Assembly (NCBI GenBank): GCA_021029095.1
Contig: JAJOHG010000322.1
Span: 1-29,314, forward strand
Origin: Phellopilus nigrolimitatus
Lineage: Eukaryota; Basidiomycota; Agaricomycetes; Hymenochaetales; Hymenochaetaceae
Direction: 5' to 3'
Length of the DNA stretch: 29,314 bases
Part shown: positions 10,258-19,206 of the stretch, one piece after another
How the letters are laid out: every line of letters begins with the position of its first letter
Position numbering within the stretch: the first letter of the stretch is position 1
The notes under the pieces: model-generated
What the model was told of the DNA's origin: nothing
Seen by the model: only the letters and a program-made list of their open reading frames with translations
Database searches by the model: none
Position numbers and translations under genes: made by a program

Positions 10258-12191
10258 CATGGCCGCCGCGACCTCGCCCTCTCGTGCCAGAGCACCGTCA
10301 ACCTCAACGACTTATTCACACCACAATAGGAACCCCCAGAGCATGCAGCACAGCGCCGCCTTTCGCTGCCTAGTGCACCGCCGCCTGCCCCTGACCTGTA
10401 CTACGCCGCCGAGCCCGCGCTCCACTCGTCGCCCCCGCCTGCCTCCGCTCCCACCCACATCGACGTTTCCCCCGAGCACACGTTCGCCCCGCGCTCGCGC
10501 TCCACGTCCAAGTCGGGCCCTTCGAGCGCTTCGGGGTCGGCCTCAGGCTCTATCTCGGGCTCGGGCAAGAAGGGTACGCACTTCATGAGCAGCGCGAAGA
10601 AGCCCGAGATTAGCACTCCGTACGACCCCGTGCACCTGACGGTTCAACGCGAGCTCGGGCGAATTCACGGCCCTGCCATGCAAGTGGCAGCTGCTGCTGC
10701 AGGACCCGGTGTAGCAAAAGAACCCGCAGGCCGTCATGAAGATCACCAGGATCTACGAGATCGGCAGAACTGCGCCGCCGCCACCAAAGAAACCGATTTC
10801 GGCACCGTCCCCATACCGCCCCGCACCTGCTCCTCCACCGTCGCTACCTAGTATCCCCGCGCTCGACCGCACGATGTCGCAGCGGCTGCCCAAGTCGCCC
10901 TCCTTGTCTGGAGGCGTCGGCAGGAGCAACACCACGAGCGGCGCGCGGCGCTCTCCCGTACCGCAGCCGCAGCCGCAACCTCATGCCCCGCAATACGCAG
11001 CTCCACCCACCTCGGCACCGCCGTGGCTACCCGCGAAGCAGGCGCCCGCGAGCCCGACGCCGGCGCCGCCCCCGCCGCCTCCCTCTTCCGGGTCAGCGTC
11101 CGCCCACGTGCCACCACCGCATGCGCATGCGCCCCCGCCCCCGAATGTCGCGCCGTCGAGCCAGGGCAACAGTGCGATGCTGCGGCGGCGCGAGAAGAAG
11201 AAGGACAAGGTGAACGAGGAGGACGTGGTGCGGCTCCTCGCGCCACCCGAACATCGTCACTACATCGACTCGTTCCTCCACCGCAACGAGCTCTGGGTCA
11301 TGATGGAATACATGGAAGGCGGCTCGCTCACCGACGTCGTCACCGCCAGCCTCATGACCGAGGGGCAGATTGCGGCCGTCAGCCGCGAGACATGCCAGGG
11401 TCTCGAGTGCCTCCACCGCCACGGTGTCATTCATCGCGACAACAAGAGTGACAACGTGCTCCTCAGCCTCACGGGTGATATCAAACTCAGTGCGTGCCAC
11501 CCGTCGCGCTTGTGCGCTGCGCCTAGCTGATTGAACTTGCCTCCAGCCGACTTCAGATTCTTGCGCGCAGATTTCGGACCCCGCGCACTCGAAGCGCACG
11601 ACGATGGTTGGCACGCCGTACTGGATGGCGCGCTAGGTCGTCACCCGGAAAGAGCACGGCCCAAAGGTCGACATCTGGGGTCTCGGCATCAAGGTCATTG
11701 GTGCGTCCCTGCGACTTGACCTTCCATTTAGCTAACTTCTAATACCTTAGAATTCCCCCTTTGATTAATAATTACAAAACTAGAAAAGGTCGAAGGCGAG
11801 CCGCCCTATCTGAACTAGTACCCGCTGAAGGCGCTGTACCTGATCGCAACGAATGGGACACCGACGATCGCAAATCCGGAGTCGCTGTCGCCGACGTTCC
11901 GTGATTACCTCGCGCGCACGCTTGAGGTGGACGCGGAGAAGAGGCCCAACGCCGCACAGTTACTACAGGTGCGTCACTTCGATTTCTTTGTTCATTCCGA
12001 GGCCCCCCTTTTTTCTTTTTGTTTTCGGATTTTAGTTGTCTAGATACTTGTTTGCGTTTCGTCTCAGAGCACTAACTGCTTATCTTTTCCCCCCTAAACG
12101 TCTGCAGCATGCATTTTTCAAGCTATCCGAGCCGCTGCGCACGCTCACACCGCTCATCAAGGCCGCGCGCGAGCTCGCGAAGTCGAAGTAG
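10258..12191 (+). pseudogene. PAK/Ste20-family protein kinase gene fragment
   Basis: PAK kinases are Rho-GTPase effectors. The plus strand shows a CRIB domain (KPEISTPYDPVHLT, about 10600, then FNASSGEFTALP after a small frameshifting deletion) and a TAG at 10712-10714. A proline-rich linker follows (10760-11150), then REKKKDKVNEEDVVR. The ATP-binding lobe is deleted: sequence jumps to YIDSFLHRNELWVMMEYMEG. Then come the catalytic loop HRDNKSDN (11432-11455, asparagine where isoleucine or leucine is usual), a frameshifted DFG region, VGTPYWMA followed by TAG (11634-11636), another TAG (11817-11819), and a C-terminus HAFFKLSEPLRTLTPLIKAA with stop at 12189-12191. Introns remain at 11490-11546, about 11701-11788 and 11969-12107. 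It cannot encode an active kinase. Confidence 0.85.
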
Positions 12192-12530
12192 ATAACGGAG
12201 AGCCTGTATAGAGCTGCAGAAAAGGGGAGCAGAAATGTTTACGACATTTTCTATCTAGGTCTCAGGGGTTCACGGCTCGCCGCCTCTTGAGTATGAGGTG
12301 AGTGCCTATCCTGTATCTTCCCATCCCATTTCCTCCGCTTTCTCTTATGAAGCTTCTCCCTCCCCCTCACCCCCCTCCCCCCCTTTTTTATTTAATTTAA
12401 ATTACCCATATGTAGTGGCTTCCCAATGTCCGTATGTAGAGCTGCAATATAGAACATTTCTCACAATAGCACTGCCCCTATATATTCTGCACAAACTACA
12501 GGCCAACAGACTAAACAGACTATGCAGCTA

Positions 12531-12655
12531 CAGTGCTATGAACTTCAGTGCTACAGGCCTACAGTGCTATGAACATCAGTGCTACAGGCCTACAGTGCTA
12601 TGTAACTATGAACTTCAGTGCTACAGGCCTACAGTGCTACAGGCCTACAGAGCTA
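12531..12655. repeat. tandem repeat at the right end of the DNA element
   Basis: Units of about 30 bp built from CAGTGCTATGAACTT and CAGTGCTACAGGCCTA. The reverse complement contains TGTAGCACTG, the same word that starts the left-end repeats, so the two ends are loosely inverted beyond the TIRs. The open frames across it are repeat artefacts. The rest of 12250-12780 is AT-rich and has no gene. Confidence 0.8.
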
Positions 12656-12779
12656 CAGACACCTACAGACTATGGCACTATGGGCTCCTATATAGCGCTA
12701 TATAAGGGGGGGATATCTATGGAGTACTATGGAGCTATATTTTCTATATAGTCCTATATAGGTCTGTATAGCTTTGGTA

Positions 12780-12790
12780 ATTTTCCTGAT
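12780..12790 (-). repeat. right terminal inverted repeat
   Basis: ATTTTCCTGAT on the plus strand, followed by GTCC at 12791-12794, the second copy of the target duplication. Read through in the copia frame it encodes the aberrant residues after TAQD. Confidence 0.85.
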
Positions 12791-15700
12791 GTCCTGCGCG
12801 GTCTTCGGGCCCTGCGTGCTGTGTAAGTGCAGGTTCGGGTCCATCGGCGACGAAACGGGCTTGAGTTCCTCAAAATTGAAACGGCCGAGGATGGAGTTTA
12901 TGTATGCTGATTGCGACAGTGAGAGCGTCTTTATGTCGCGGTTTCGTTGGACTTCGATTCCCAGCAGCCAGTGCAGTGAGCCTAGGTCCGTAACTTCGAC
13001 ATAGCGAGACAGGCCAGCCTTGAGTGAGGACACGAGCGAGGCGGTAGTGGCAGCGATCGTGCAGTCGTCGACATGCACGACGACGATGGTCACGTCACAC
13101 CCATCGTGACGGAAAAAGACTGCTTGGTCCACGTCACAACGTGTCAATCCAAGCTCGTCGACAAATATCCATGTCAGTTTCTGGTACCACCTCCGTCCAC
13201 TCTGCTTCAACCCATACAAGGTCTTGCGCAACCTCAAAACTTTCGTGCCCGCATCGCGCGGTGCATATCCGGGAGGGTGCCGCATGAAAATCACCTCATC
13301 CGGCTCTAGCTCACCGTTAAGGTAAGCTCCCTTGATATCAACTTGCTCGAGCTCCAGGTCCAATCGCGCGGCCATCGCGAGTGTCGCACGGATGGATGCA
13401 AGCTTCGCAACGGGCGCGAAGGTGTCGAAGTAATCGATCCCCGGTACCTGGCTGAATCCCTGCGCGACAAGTCGAGCTTTGCGACGGACGACGTTTCCGG
13501 CCGCGTCCTTTTTTATCTTGAAGACCCACTTGGACCCGACAACGTTGGCACCCGCCGGAGGCTCCTCCAGCACCCACGTACCAGCCGCGCGAAGTGTCCC
13601 CAATTCCTCATTCACCGCGCGCTCCCATTCCGACCATTCCGGCAGGCGTTTCGCCTCCGCGAGCGAGCGCGGCTCGAGTCCCTCGGCCTCTTCCATCGCG
13701 GCCGCAAACTCATATTCGACGTCGTAATCGTCTTCCTCCACCGCCAGGTTCGCGGCCTCCTCCTCCTGATCAACATACTCGCGCAATGTGCGCATTCCTC
13801 GCGGAACGGCACCATCACGGCGCCAATGCGACGGCGCTCCCTCTCCGGACTCCAGGCGCTTAAGATAAGCCGATGGCGCGCGAACTCGCCGTTCGCGCGG
13901 CTCTTGTGCTTCCGCCGGAAGATGAGACACTGCTGGTCTCTCCGGGGCCGGCTGTGGCTGTTCCGCTGGTGGATCGCTCGCTGGTTCGGTGGGATCAGCG
14001 GATCCTTGGGGATTTTCGGCGGGTGGTGGCTGCGTCGACGGATTTTCGGCGGGCGGTGTCGCTGTCGGCGGTGAGTTTTTCGATGTCGTTTCGTTCTCTA
14101 CTCCACCGTCAAGTTCCTCCCCCTCGAGACGACTCGAAATGTCTCCGGGGTCGAAATATACATTACGCTCGACACTGATTGTTTTCTTTTCCGGCCAAAA
14201 AATCCTCTGCCCGTTTGAGGTCTTATCGAAACCCATCCACCGGCCTTCACGCGCGCGCGGGGCGAGCTTAGAGCTCGTGTCGTCGTGCACCCAGCACTTG
14301 GATCCCCAGACGCGCAGTCCGCGAAGATCGGGTTTCCGCCCGGTCATCGCTTCGTGCGGCGTCTTGTCTTTCAGCGCGCGGGTCGGGGTTCGGTTCTTCA
14401 ACCAAACGGCGTGTCCAGCCGCCTCCGCCCACAAAAACTTCGGCATTCGGCTCGCGTGCAACATCGCGCGGACCTTCTCGAGTATTGTCCGGTTTAGCCG
14501 TTCCGCGACGCCATTGTGTTGCGGAGTGTCGTGAACGGTAAGTTTTTGCTTTGTACCTTTACTATTCAAATACATGACAAATTCTTTGCCAGTGTATTCG
14601 CCGCCGCGGTCCGAATGAAGGATTTGGACCTTCGCATTCATCTGGGTTTCGGCCCAGGCCTCGAAATGACGGTAAGAACGAAAAACGTCGCTCTTTTTCT
14701 TCAGCAGGTATAACTTCGTCACGCGCGTCGCATCGTCCGTGAATGAGACATAGTAGTGTCGCCCGCCAAGCGAACGAGTCGGCGATGGTCCCCATACATC
14801 GCTATGGACCTCGCCTCCGAATTGCGCAGCGCGCTCTCCGTCTCGTTCACGCGCGATCATGCGGCGCGTCGCTTTGCCGTATACGCAGGACTCGCAGAGT
14901 GTCGGCGTCGGTCCAGACGTGTCGAGCCGCAACCCCGTAACCCATCCATTGCATACTAACCGCTCCGCAACCTTAGGCGAGATATGGCCCATGCGAGCGT
15001 GGAGCTCCATGAGGCTCAACGTCTCCTCGGCCGCATTCGCCGCGTCGCGCAGCGTTGGGTCGGCCGACTCGTGAGCAAACCGGTACAGGCCCTTACTGGA
15101 GCGCAAAACCTCGCCAATGCAATTCCCAGCCGCGTCGCGGAGAACACACTTGTTCCCGCCGAAAACTGCGAAGTAGTCCGCACGATCGAGCGCGCCGACG
15201 GACACCAGCGTGAATCCGACTTCGGGAGAATAAAGAACTTCGGTAAGCGTTAAATTTGTCGGTGTCTCACCATTCGGGAGTTGAATAGCTAAATCTCCCT
15301 CTCCCATAGCGTGAAACGTCTGCTTGTTTGCGGCGTGCAAACTCTTCGGCGCCGTCTCGACGAAATTTGTGAAGTCCTCGCGGTACGGCGAGATATGGCG
15401 CGTAGAGCCCGAATCGAGGATCGCGCGACGCGCATCGTCGCTTTCGCGAAGGTGAATAACCTGCGCGATCTCCTCTTCATCGCTATCCTCCTCGCTCACG
15501 TCGCTTTCGGGGTACGAGCTCGAAAGCTCGTCATCCTCGCTGTCCTCGTCGTCAGACCAAAAATCAGCCGGCTCGCTGGCTTCGCTATCGGACATGTCAA
15601 TGAGGTCGGGCATCGAGCCCGTCTCATCGTCTTCGTCATTCTCGTCATCCGACGAGTCCCAGGCTGCGTTACAGCAGTCCCAAACACCATCCGAGTCCGA

Positions 15701-16704
15701 GCCCGAGTCGACAGCCGCGTTTGCGCTGTCCTTCGGCTTCTCCTTGCCCGACGGTTTCCTCGGCTTCGGGCACTTCGCGCGAAGATGCCCGGTCTCGCCA
15801 CAGTTCCAGCAAGCTCCGCGCGGTTTCGCGTCATTTCTCGGCTTGCCTTTCGGCGCAGTACTGACATATAGCGCTTCGTCCTTCTCTTTAGGTCCACGCG
15901 CGGGTTCCTTTCGCTTCGCGAGTCGCTCGCGCTTCTGGCGGTCGGCCTCGTCCGATATAATATGGATCAAGACCTCAGGATCGACTTCGCGGAGTGAGGC
16001 AGCCTGCGCATCGGTGAGCGGCTGCGCTGTGATCGACGCGACGTTTCGTGCCGCAATCTCCGCCGAAGTTAGCTGCGCAGACGCGAAGGTCGCCAGCCGG
16101 TTCGGAATTGCAGTAATAATTGTCGAACGGAAATCCTTGTCGGAGATCTCAACACCCGACTGCGCCAGCGTCTCGCGGCGCATACGCAAGTCACTCAAGA
16201 ACTCGCGGACGTCGGCATCCCCGGGGCATCGTGTCTCGAGGAATTCAGTACGTAGCGAAGTCTGCGCGAAGGCCGACTTCGACGTAAACTCACGTACCAC
16301 CGCGTTCCAGCGCGCGGTACAATCCGCCAAGTTTCCGACTTGAATAAGGGTCGAGTCGGCGAGGCGCTGAGACAGTAAGTACATCGCGATGTCTTCGTCT
16401 TTGTCCCAGGTCTCACGGCGTGCGTCAAGGTCGTCATTCGGATCGGCTTGACCATTCGCTACCGCAGCAGTAGCGACAGCAGCAGCAACCGGCTCGGGGC
16501 GCGTTGACGATCCGTCGAAGTGCCCCCACTTCCCTTTCGCCTTCACGGCGGCCTGGAAGCGCATCCGGTATATCACCCAGTTCGCTCCGCTCGTCGCGAG
16601 CTTCGGAACTGAAGTAGGGAGGGTGTCGTGCGAGCTAGACATGAGTGGCGAAAATTGTGTATGTCGTACAAAATGAAAATTCGGCTTCGCTCAGTGGCTA
16701 GCAA

Positions 16705-16715
16705 GGCTCATAACC
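16705..16715 (-). other. primer binding site, matching an internal tRNA-Met segment
   Basis: Directly inside the 5' LTR the element reads GGTTATGAGCC. Its complement GGCTCATAACC matches the anticodon stem-loop of eukaryotic initiator tRNA-Met (loop with CAT) and not a tRNA 3' CCA end. Drosophila copia and relatives are known to prime from such a half-tRNA. That this element does so is inferred from the 11-base match and its position. Confidence 0.7.
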
Positions 16716-16760
16716 TGTAGCTTGGTGAGACAAGTCCGCGCAACGGCCTTACAGTAGTAC

Positions 16761-16938
16761 ACCTAGTACGAAGTAAGCTCAGTCGTTTGCGCGGTGTGCG
16801 AACGTCTTTTCATATAGCAAACTAACCTAGTACGAAGTAAGCTAGTTTAATGTAGTAATAAGTAAAAGTATAATAGAAACGTTATAATGTCCGAAAGCTC
16901 ACCTCAGTCGTTTGCGCGGTGTGCGAACGTCTGAGGTG
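16761..16938 (-). repeat. repeated motifs and hairpin in the LTR leader
   Basis: Two direct copies of a 30-bp motif (16778-16807 and 16903-16932; core GTCGTTTGCGCGGTGTGCGA) and two of a 19-bp motif (16761-16779, 16825-16843; core CCTAGTACGAAGTAAGC). The distal 30-bp copy is enclosed by CACCTCAG and CTGAGGTG (16900-16938), so it can fold into a stem of 8 perfect pairs with a partly paired interior. The same array is at 4995-5172. It lies downstream of the TATA box, thus probably in RNA; packaging, translation or reverse-transcription control are possible roles (inference). Confidence 0.65.
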
Positions 16939-16956
16939 GCCATAAGAATAAAGAAG

Positions 16957-16965
16957 CTTTTTATA
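16957..16965 (-). promoter_or_regulatory. TATA box of the copia 5' LTR
   Basis: TATAAAAAG on the minus strand, about 300 bases into the LTR, is the only good TATA box seen there. The same sequence is at 5191-5199 in the 3' LTR. A start about 25-35 bases downstream would place the repeated 30-bp motifs and the hairpin in the transcribed leader. The start site itself is inferred. Confidence 0.6.
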
Positions 16966-17428
16966 CTAATGGGTTTTCTGGCTGCGGAGAGCCGCTTTTA
17001 CGATACGGAAAGAGGGGGGAACGATAAAGAAAGATAAAGACAAATAATCAATGAGTAAATGACTATCTATCTGGGCAATGTAAAACGAGGGGTGTCGGGC
17101 GGCGGTCGGGAGTGGTGCGCGGGTGAACAGAGATCGCGCGCCAGCCAATCCCAGAGCAGGGAGCCTCGGGCTCGCTGAGCCGAGACGCTGCGCTCGTGAC
17201 CGATCGCTCGAGCACGCAACCAGTGCGTACTCGGCACGGGACTCCGCCGGCTTGGATTCCAACAGATCGTGTCACGAATGGTCGGATCGTGACATATTAC
17301 ACATACTAGCCTTCAATATAAAACATACTACGGACAGTTACAGTCAGTTTCACATGTAGGATCTCAGAATTTGATATTCCTGAAATGGAGTACACTGTAT
17401 AGAAACAAAATACAATAGAACAGAGACA

Positions 17429-19206
17429 TCAGGTGAATTCCAGGTGAGTTATTCTTTTTTGCAAAAGCTCGAGGGTTTCTTCCTCATATTGAGAAAGTAT
17501 ATCAGAATGCTTCTGAAAAATAAGGACAGCTTTTCTGGCTATCTCCAGAGCCTTTCTATGCTGTCCAGTTACTTCCAAAACATCAGAGTATGTTTCAAGA
17601 GCCATCCCATAATCTGTATCATATTTTTGGAATTGCCTCTCCTTTAGAAGAGACTCAAAAAGTGCAACAGAGTCCTGAATATGGACAACAGCCTCTGTGT
17701 GTCTTCCCAGGCTTAAGAAGCTGCAAGACAGGTTATTTAGAGAATTAGCAAGTTCAGGATTGAACCTGTCTGGGTCCTTCTGTGAAAGGGCCTGTCTGAT
17801 GGTCACTTCTTTCTGGCTAGCCTCCAGTGCTTCCTTGTGTCTGTCCAGGTTTGACAAGTTGAAGGACAAGTTATGAAGAGAGACTGCAAGAACAGGATTA
17901 AATCTGTTTGGGTCCTTCTCTGAAAGAGCCTGTCTGATGGTGACTGCTTTCTGGATAACCTCCAGTGCCTCCTCATGCCTATCCAGTTTTGTCAAGTCAA
18001 GAGACATGTTATGAAGAGAGACAGCAAGATCAGAATCATAGAGATTTCCATGACCTTCTGCTAACTTCTGAATGACATCAGTGTTTAGCCTGTTAAGCTG
18101 CAATGATTCATTGTGAAGTCCTATGTCATGTAAGACAAGTGCAAGTGTAAGGGCTCTATAAAACCATGCAATAGTAGGCATCTCTGAAGTATGATCATCA
18201 AATATTCGAAGAAGGGAAATGACTTCAATCAGAGCATCCTCTGTCTTTCTCTTGGGGTTGGAGTAATCAGGCTTGTGGTAAAGGTAGTCTGGAGTGTAAT
18301 ACTGTGGAAGAGCAGTTCTATCTGGGGAGAATAAAACTGGCTCTTTTCCCAAAGCCTGTTCCAGTGCTTTGATTTTGAGAGACAATGCCCAGGCATCAGC
18401 ATCTTTGCTGGCAGCAGCTAGATCCTAAATCCAAAAGATTGTCTAAGCAGATATGCAATTCATACTGAACAGGAAGTTTACAAGAGAAGCTTTCTTCAAA
18501 GACTTCTTCTTCGCCGTCGTGTCCATCTCATCAATGCCGAGAAGTCTGTCAGCTTGCGCCGGATCTCTCTGAGCTGCTTGGATAAGAATTGTCAAATCCT
18601 GGGCCAAAGCTATCGCCCCAGACAGGATCTCAGGAGAACTTGCACTAGTTTGAGCAACGATCTGTACGTTAGTCCTCACCTGAAAAAGCACAGTCAGCAA
18701 TAGGCTGAGTCGATCTGAGAAACAATCTACCATGAATCCAAGCTTAGCCTCAGCAATTTCGTTTCTCAGTTCCTTTATTTCATCTTTGATTTTAGTAGCA
18801 GTGAGCAGAGCTAAGCCTTTACGAATGGGATTCTTGCTCTGCTGCTGGACCAAAAGTTTCTGGGATCGATCGAGAAGGTTTTCGAGACCACTGGAAGGAT
18901 TCAGCATCCAGCAGTGAATGATGTGTGGGTTAACATACCTCTTCAACAGCGACATATTGTGATCCAAGCCAGGAAGATTGTCGCTGACATGACCCTTTCG
19001 AAGGCCTTCGAGATCTTCGATCTCATTGAGAAGTTTAGCAGAAAGTCGATACAATGCTGTCTGATTCTCTCGACACTGAAACCATGACAATCATATTTTA
19101 AGCACTTTCTGTTAGGATAAACTAATATGCGACGTACCTCTTCGAGAGCTTCCTTTATCTTCCATGCACGCTCGACGAGGTCAGGAATGCCTGTTGCAAA
19201 ATCCAT
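17429..19206 (-). CDS. NLR-like helical domain plus TPR protein, lacking NACHT
   Basis: Three exons join in phase 0: 19206-19138, 19075-18482 and 18424-17429 (introns 62 and 57 nt, GT-AG), giving 552 residues. Residues 1-220 are predicted mostly helical (VERAWKIKEALEEV, KIKDEIKELRNEIAEAKLGF, LSGAIALAQDLTILIQ), resembling the N-terminal helical domains of fungal STAND/NLR proteins. Residues from about 350 are tetratricopeptide repeats with the 42-residue period and ALSEKDPNRFNP-type linkers common in basidiomycete NACHT-TPR proteins. No P-loop or Walker B lies between them. Frame-neutral introns of 48 nt (18938-18891) and perhaps 51 nt just upstream of 18680 are possible. Likely a cytosolic scaffold or receptor; ligand unknown. 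Its 3' end lies 130 bp from the solo LTR. Confidence 0.75.

Larger units (their letters stand above)
6203..12790. mobile_element. non-autonomous DNA element carrying host gene fragments (6588 bp)
   Basis: The ends are 11-bp perfect inverted repeats: ATCAGGAAAAT at 6203-6213 and ATTTTCCTGAT at 12780-12790. GTCC occurs directly outside each end (6199-6202, 12791-12794), a 4-bp target duplication. Removing the element plus one GTCC rejoins copia pol in frame (QD-HAQM), with the family's usual spacing between PKT and VPY, which fixes both borders. Both ends have AT-rich, short-tandem-repeat sequence sharing the motif TGTAGCACTG in opposite orientation. The middle (about 7640-12250) is GC-rich cargo: fragments of Rtf1, a MADS-box gene, a CxxC protein and a PAK kinase, introns retained. 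No transposase, helicase or Rep motif is seen. The superfamily is unassigned; the target duplication is not TTAA, so piggyBac does not fit. Confidence 0.85.
5506..16642 (-). pseudogene. copia gag-pol polyprotein, interrupted
   Basis: The first part starts at ATG 16642. In order it shows a gag region (residues 1-270), a CCHC zinc knuckle (about 278-291), an acidic linker, the protease motif DSGST (410-414), the HHCC integrase zinc region (548-586), integrase D615, D678 and E714 (DD35E spacing), a proline-rich linker, and reverse transcriptase with VDIKGAYLNG (about 1101) and HVDD (1190-1193). True copia sequence ends after TAQD (about 1284); the next 30 residues are read from the inserted element. 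The second part resumes inside the frame ending at 5506, at HAQM next to VPYREALGSLMYA, and contains RNase H with DAD, TTESEY and SDNQSA. Together it would be about 1514 residues, normal for copia. I see no other stop or frameshift, so the insertion alone seems to disable it. Confidence 0.93.
4950..17264 (-). mobile_element. Ty1/copia LTR retrotransposon, interrupted by a DNA element
   Basis: The element runs on the minus strand from the 5' LTR (16716-17264) to the 3' LTR (4950-5498). It is flanked by GATCG on both sides (4945-4949 and 17265-17269), a 5-bp target duplication. Its length without the internal insertion is about 5.7 kb. It has a tRNA-like primer binding site next to the 5' LTR, one gag-pol frame with domains in copia order (protease, integrase, reverse transcriptase, RNase H), and a polypurine tract next to the 3' LTR. 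I compared the two LTRs base by base and saw no difference, so integration is recent. It landed in the solo LTR around it and was later broken by the 6203-12790 insertion between the RT and RNase H coding regions. Confidence 0.95.
16716..17264 (-). repeat. copia 5' LTR (549 bp)
   Basis: Promoter-bearing LTR of the element, apparently identical to the copy at 4950-5498. GATCG follows outside at 17265-17269, and the primer binding site is immediately inside. In element orientation the order is U3 (17264 down to about 16930), then R/U5. Confidence 0.95.
4180..17294. mobile_element. solo LTR (old LTR retroelement remnant), split by the copia insertion
   Basis: Outermost layer of the nest. The left part is 4180-4949 and begins TGTCAGG; the right part is 17270-17294 and ends CGTGACA. 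The termini TGTCA/TGACA are inverted. The left end is preceded by TATTA (4175-4179) and the right end is followed by TATTA (17295-17299), a 5-bp target duplication as made by LTR-retroelement integrases. Without the copia and one GATCG copy the LTR is about 795 bp. It has a TATA-like TATTTATA near 4530 and is packed with GTTCG/GGTTCG words. No gag, pol or second LTR is nearby, so it is a solo LTR; the gypsy type is likely but not shown. Confidence 0.68.

Noticed and set aside
10038..11246. Long minus-strand frames over the kinase cargo
   Set aside because: GC-rich shadows; the plus strand has the recognisable CRIB and kinase motifs.
12298..12705. 135-codon open frame (plus)
   Set aside because: Mostly translation of tandem repeats in the element's right arm.
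12698..12778. C-terminal residues of the first copia open frame (after TAQD)
   Set aside because: They are encoded by the inserted element's right end, not by copia.
6204..12780. Helitron interpretation of the inner element (insertion between A and T, CTGA at one end, terminal hairpin)
   Set aside because: Those borders leave copia pol with extra residues. The TIR plus GTCC borders restore the exact frame and the family's normal spacing, and no Rep/helicase is present.
13343..14074. 243-codon plus-strand open frame and other plus-strand frames over 12774-16640
   Set aside because: Antisense shadows of the copia gag-pol frame.
16685..16715. Possible tRNA gene half (GCTCAGTGGCTAGC... CTCATAACC)
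   Set aside because: It lies directly at the LTR border and is explained as the primer binding site; no 3' half is present.
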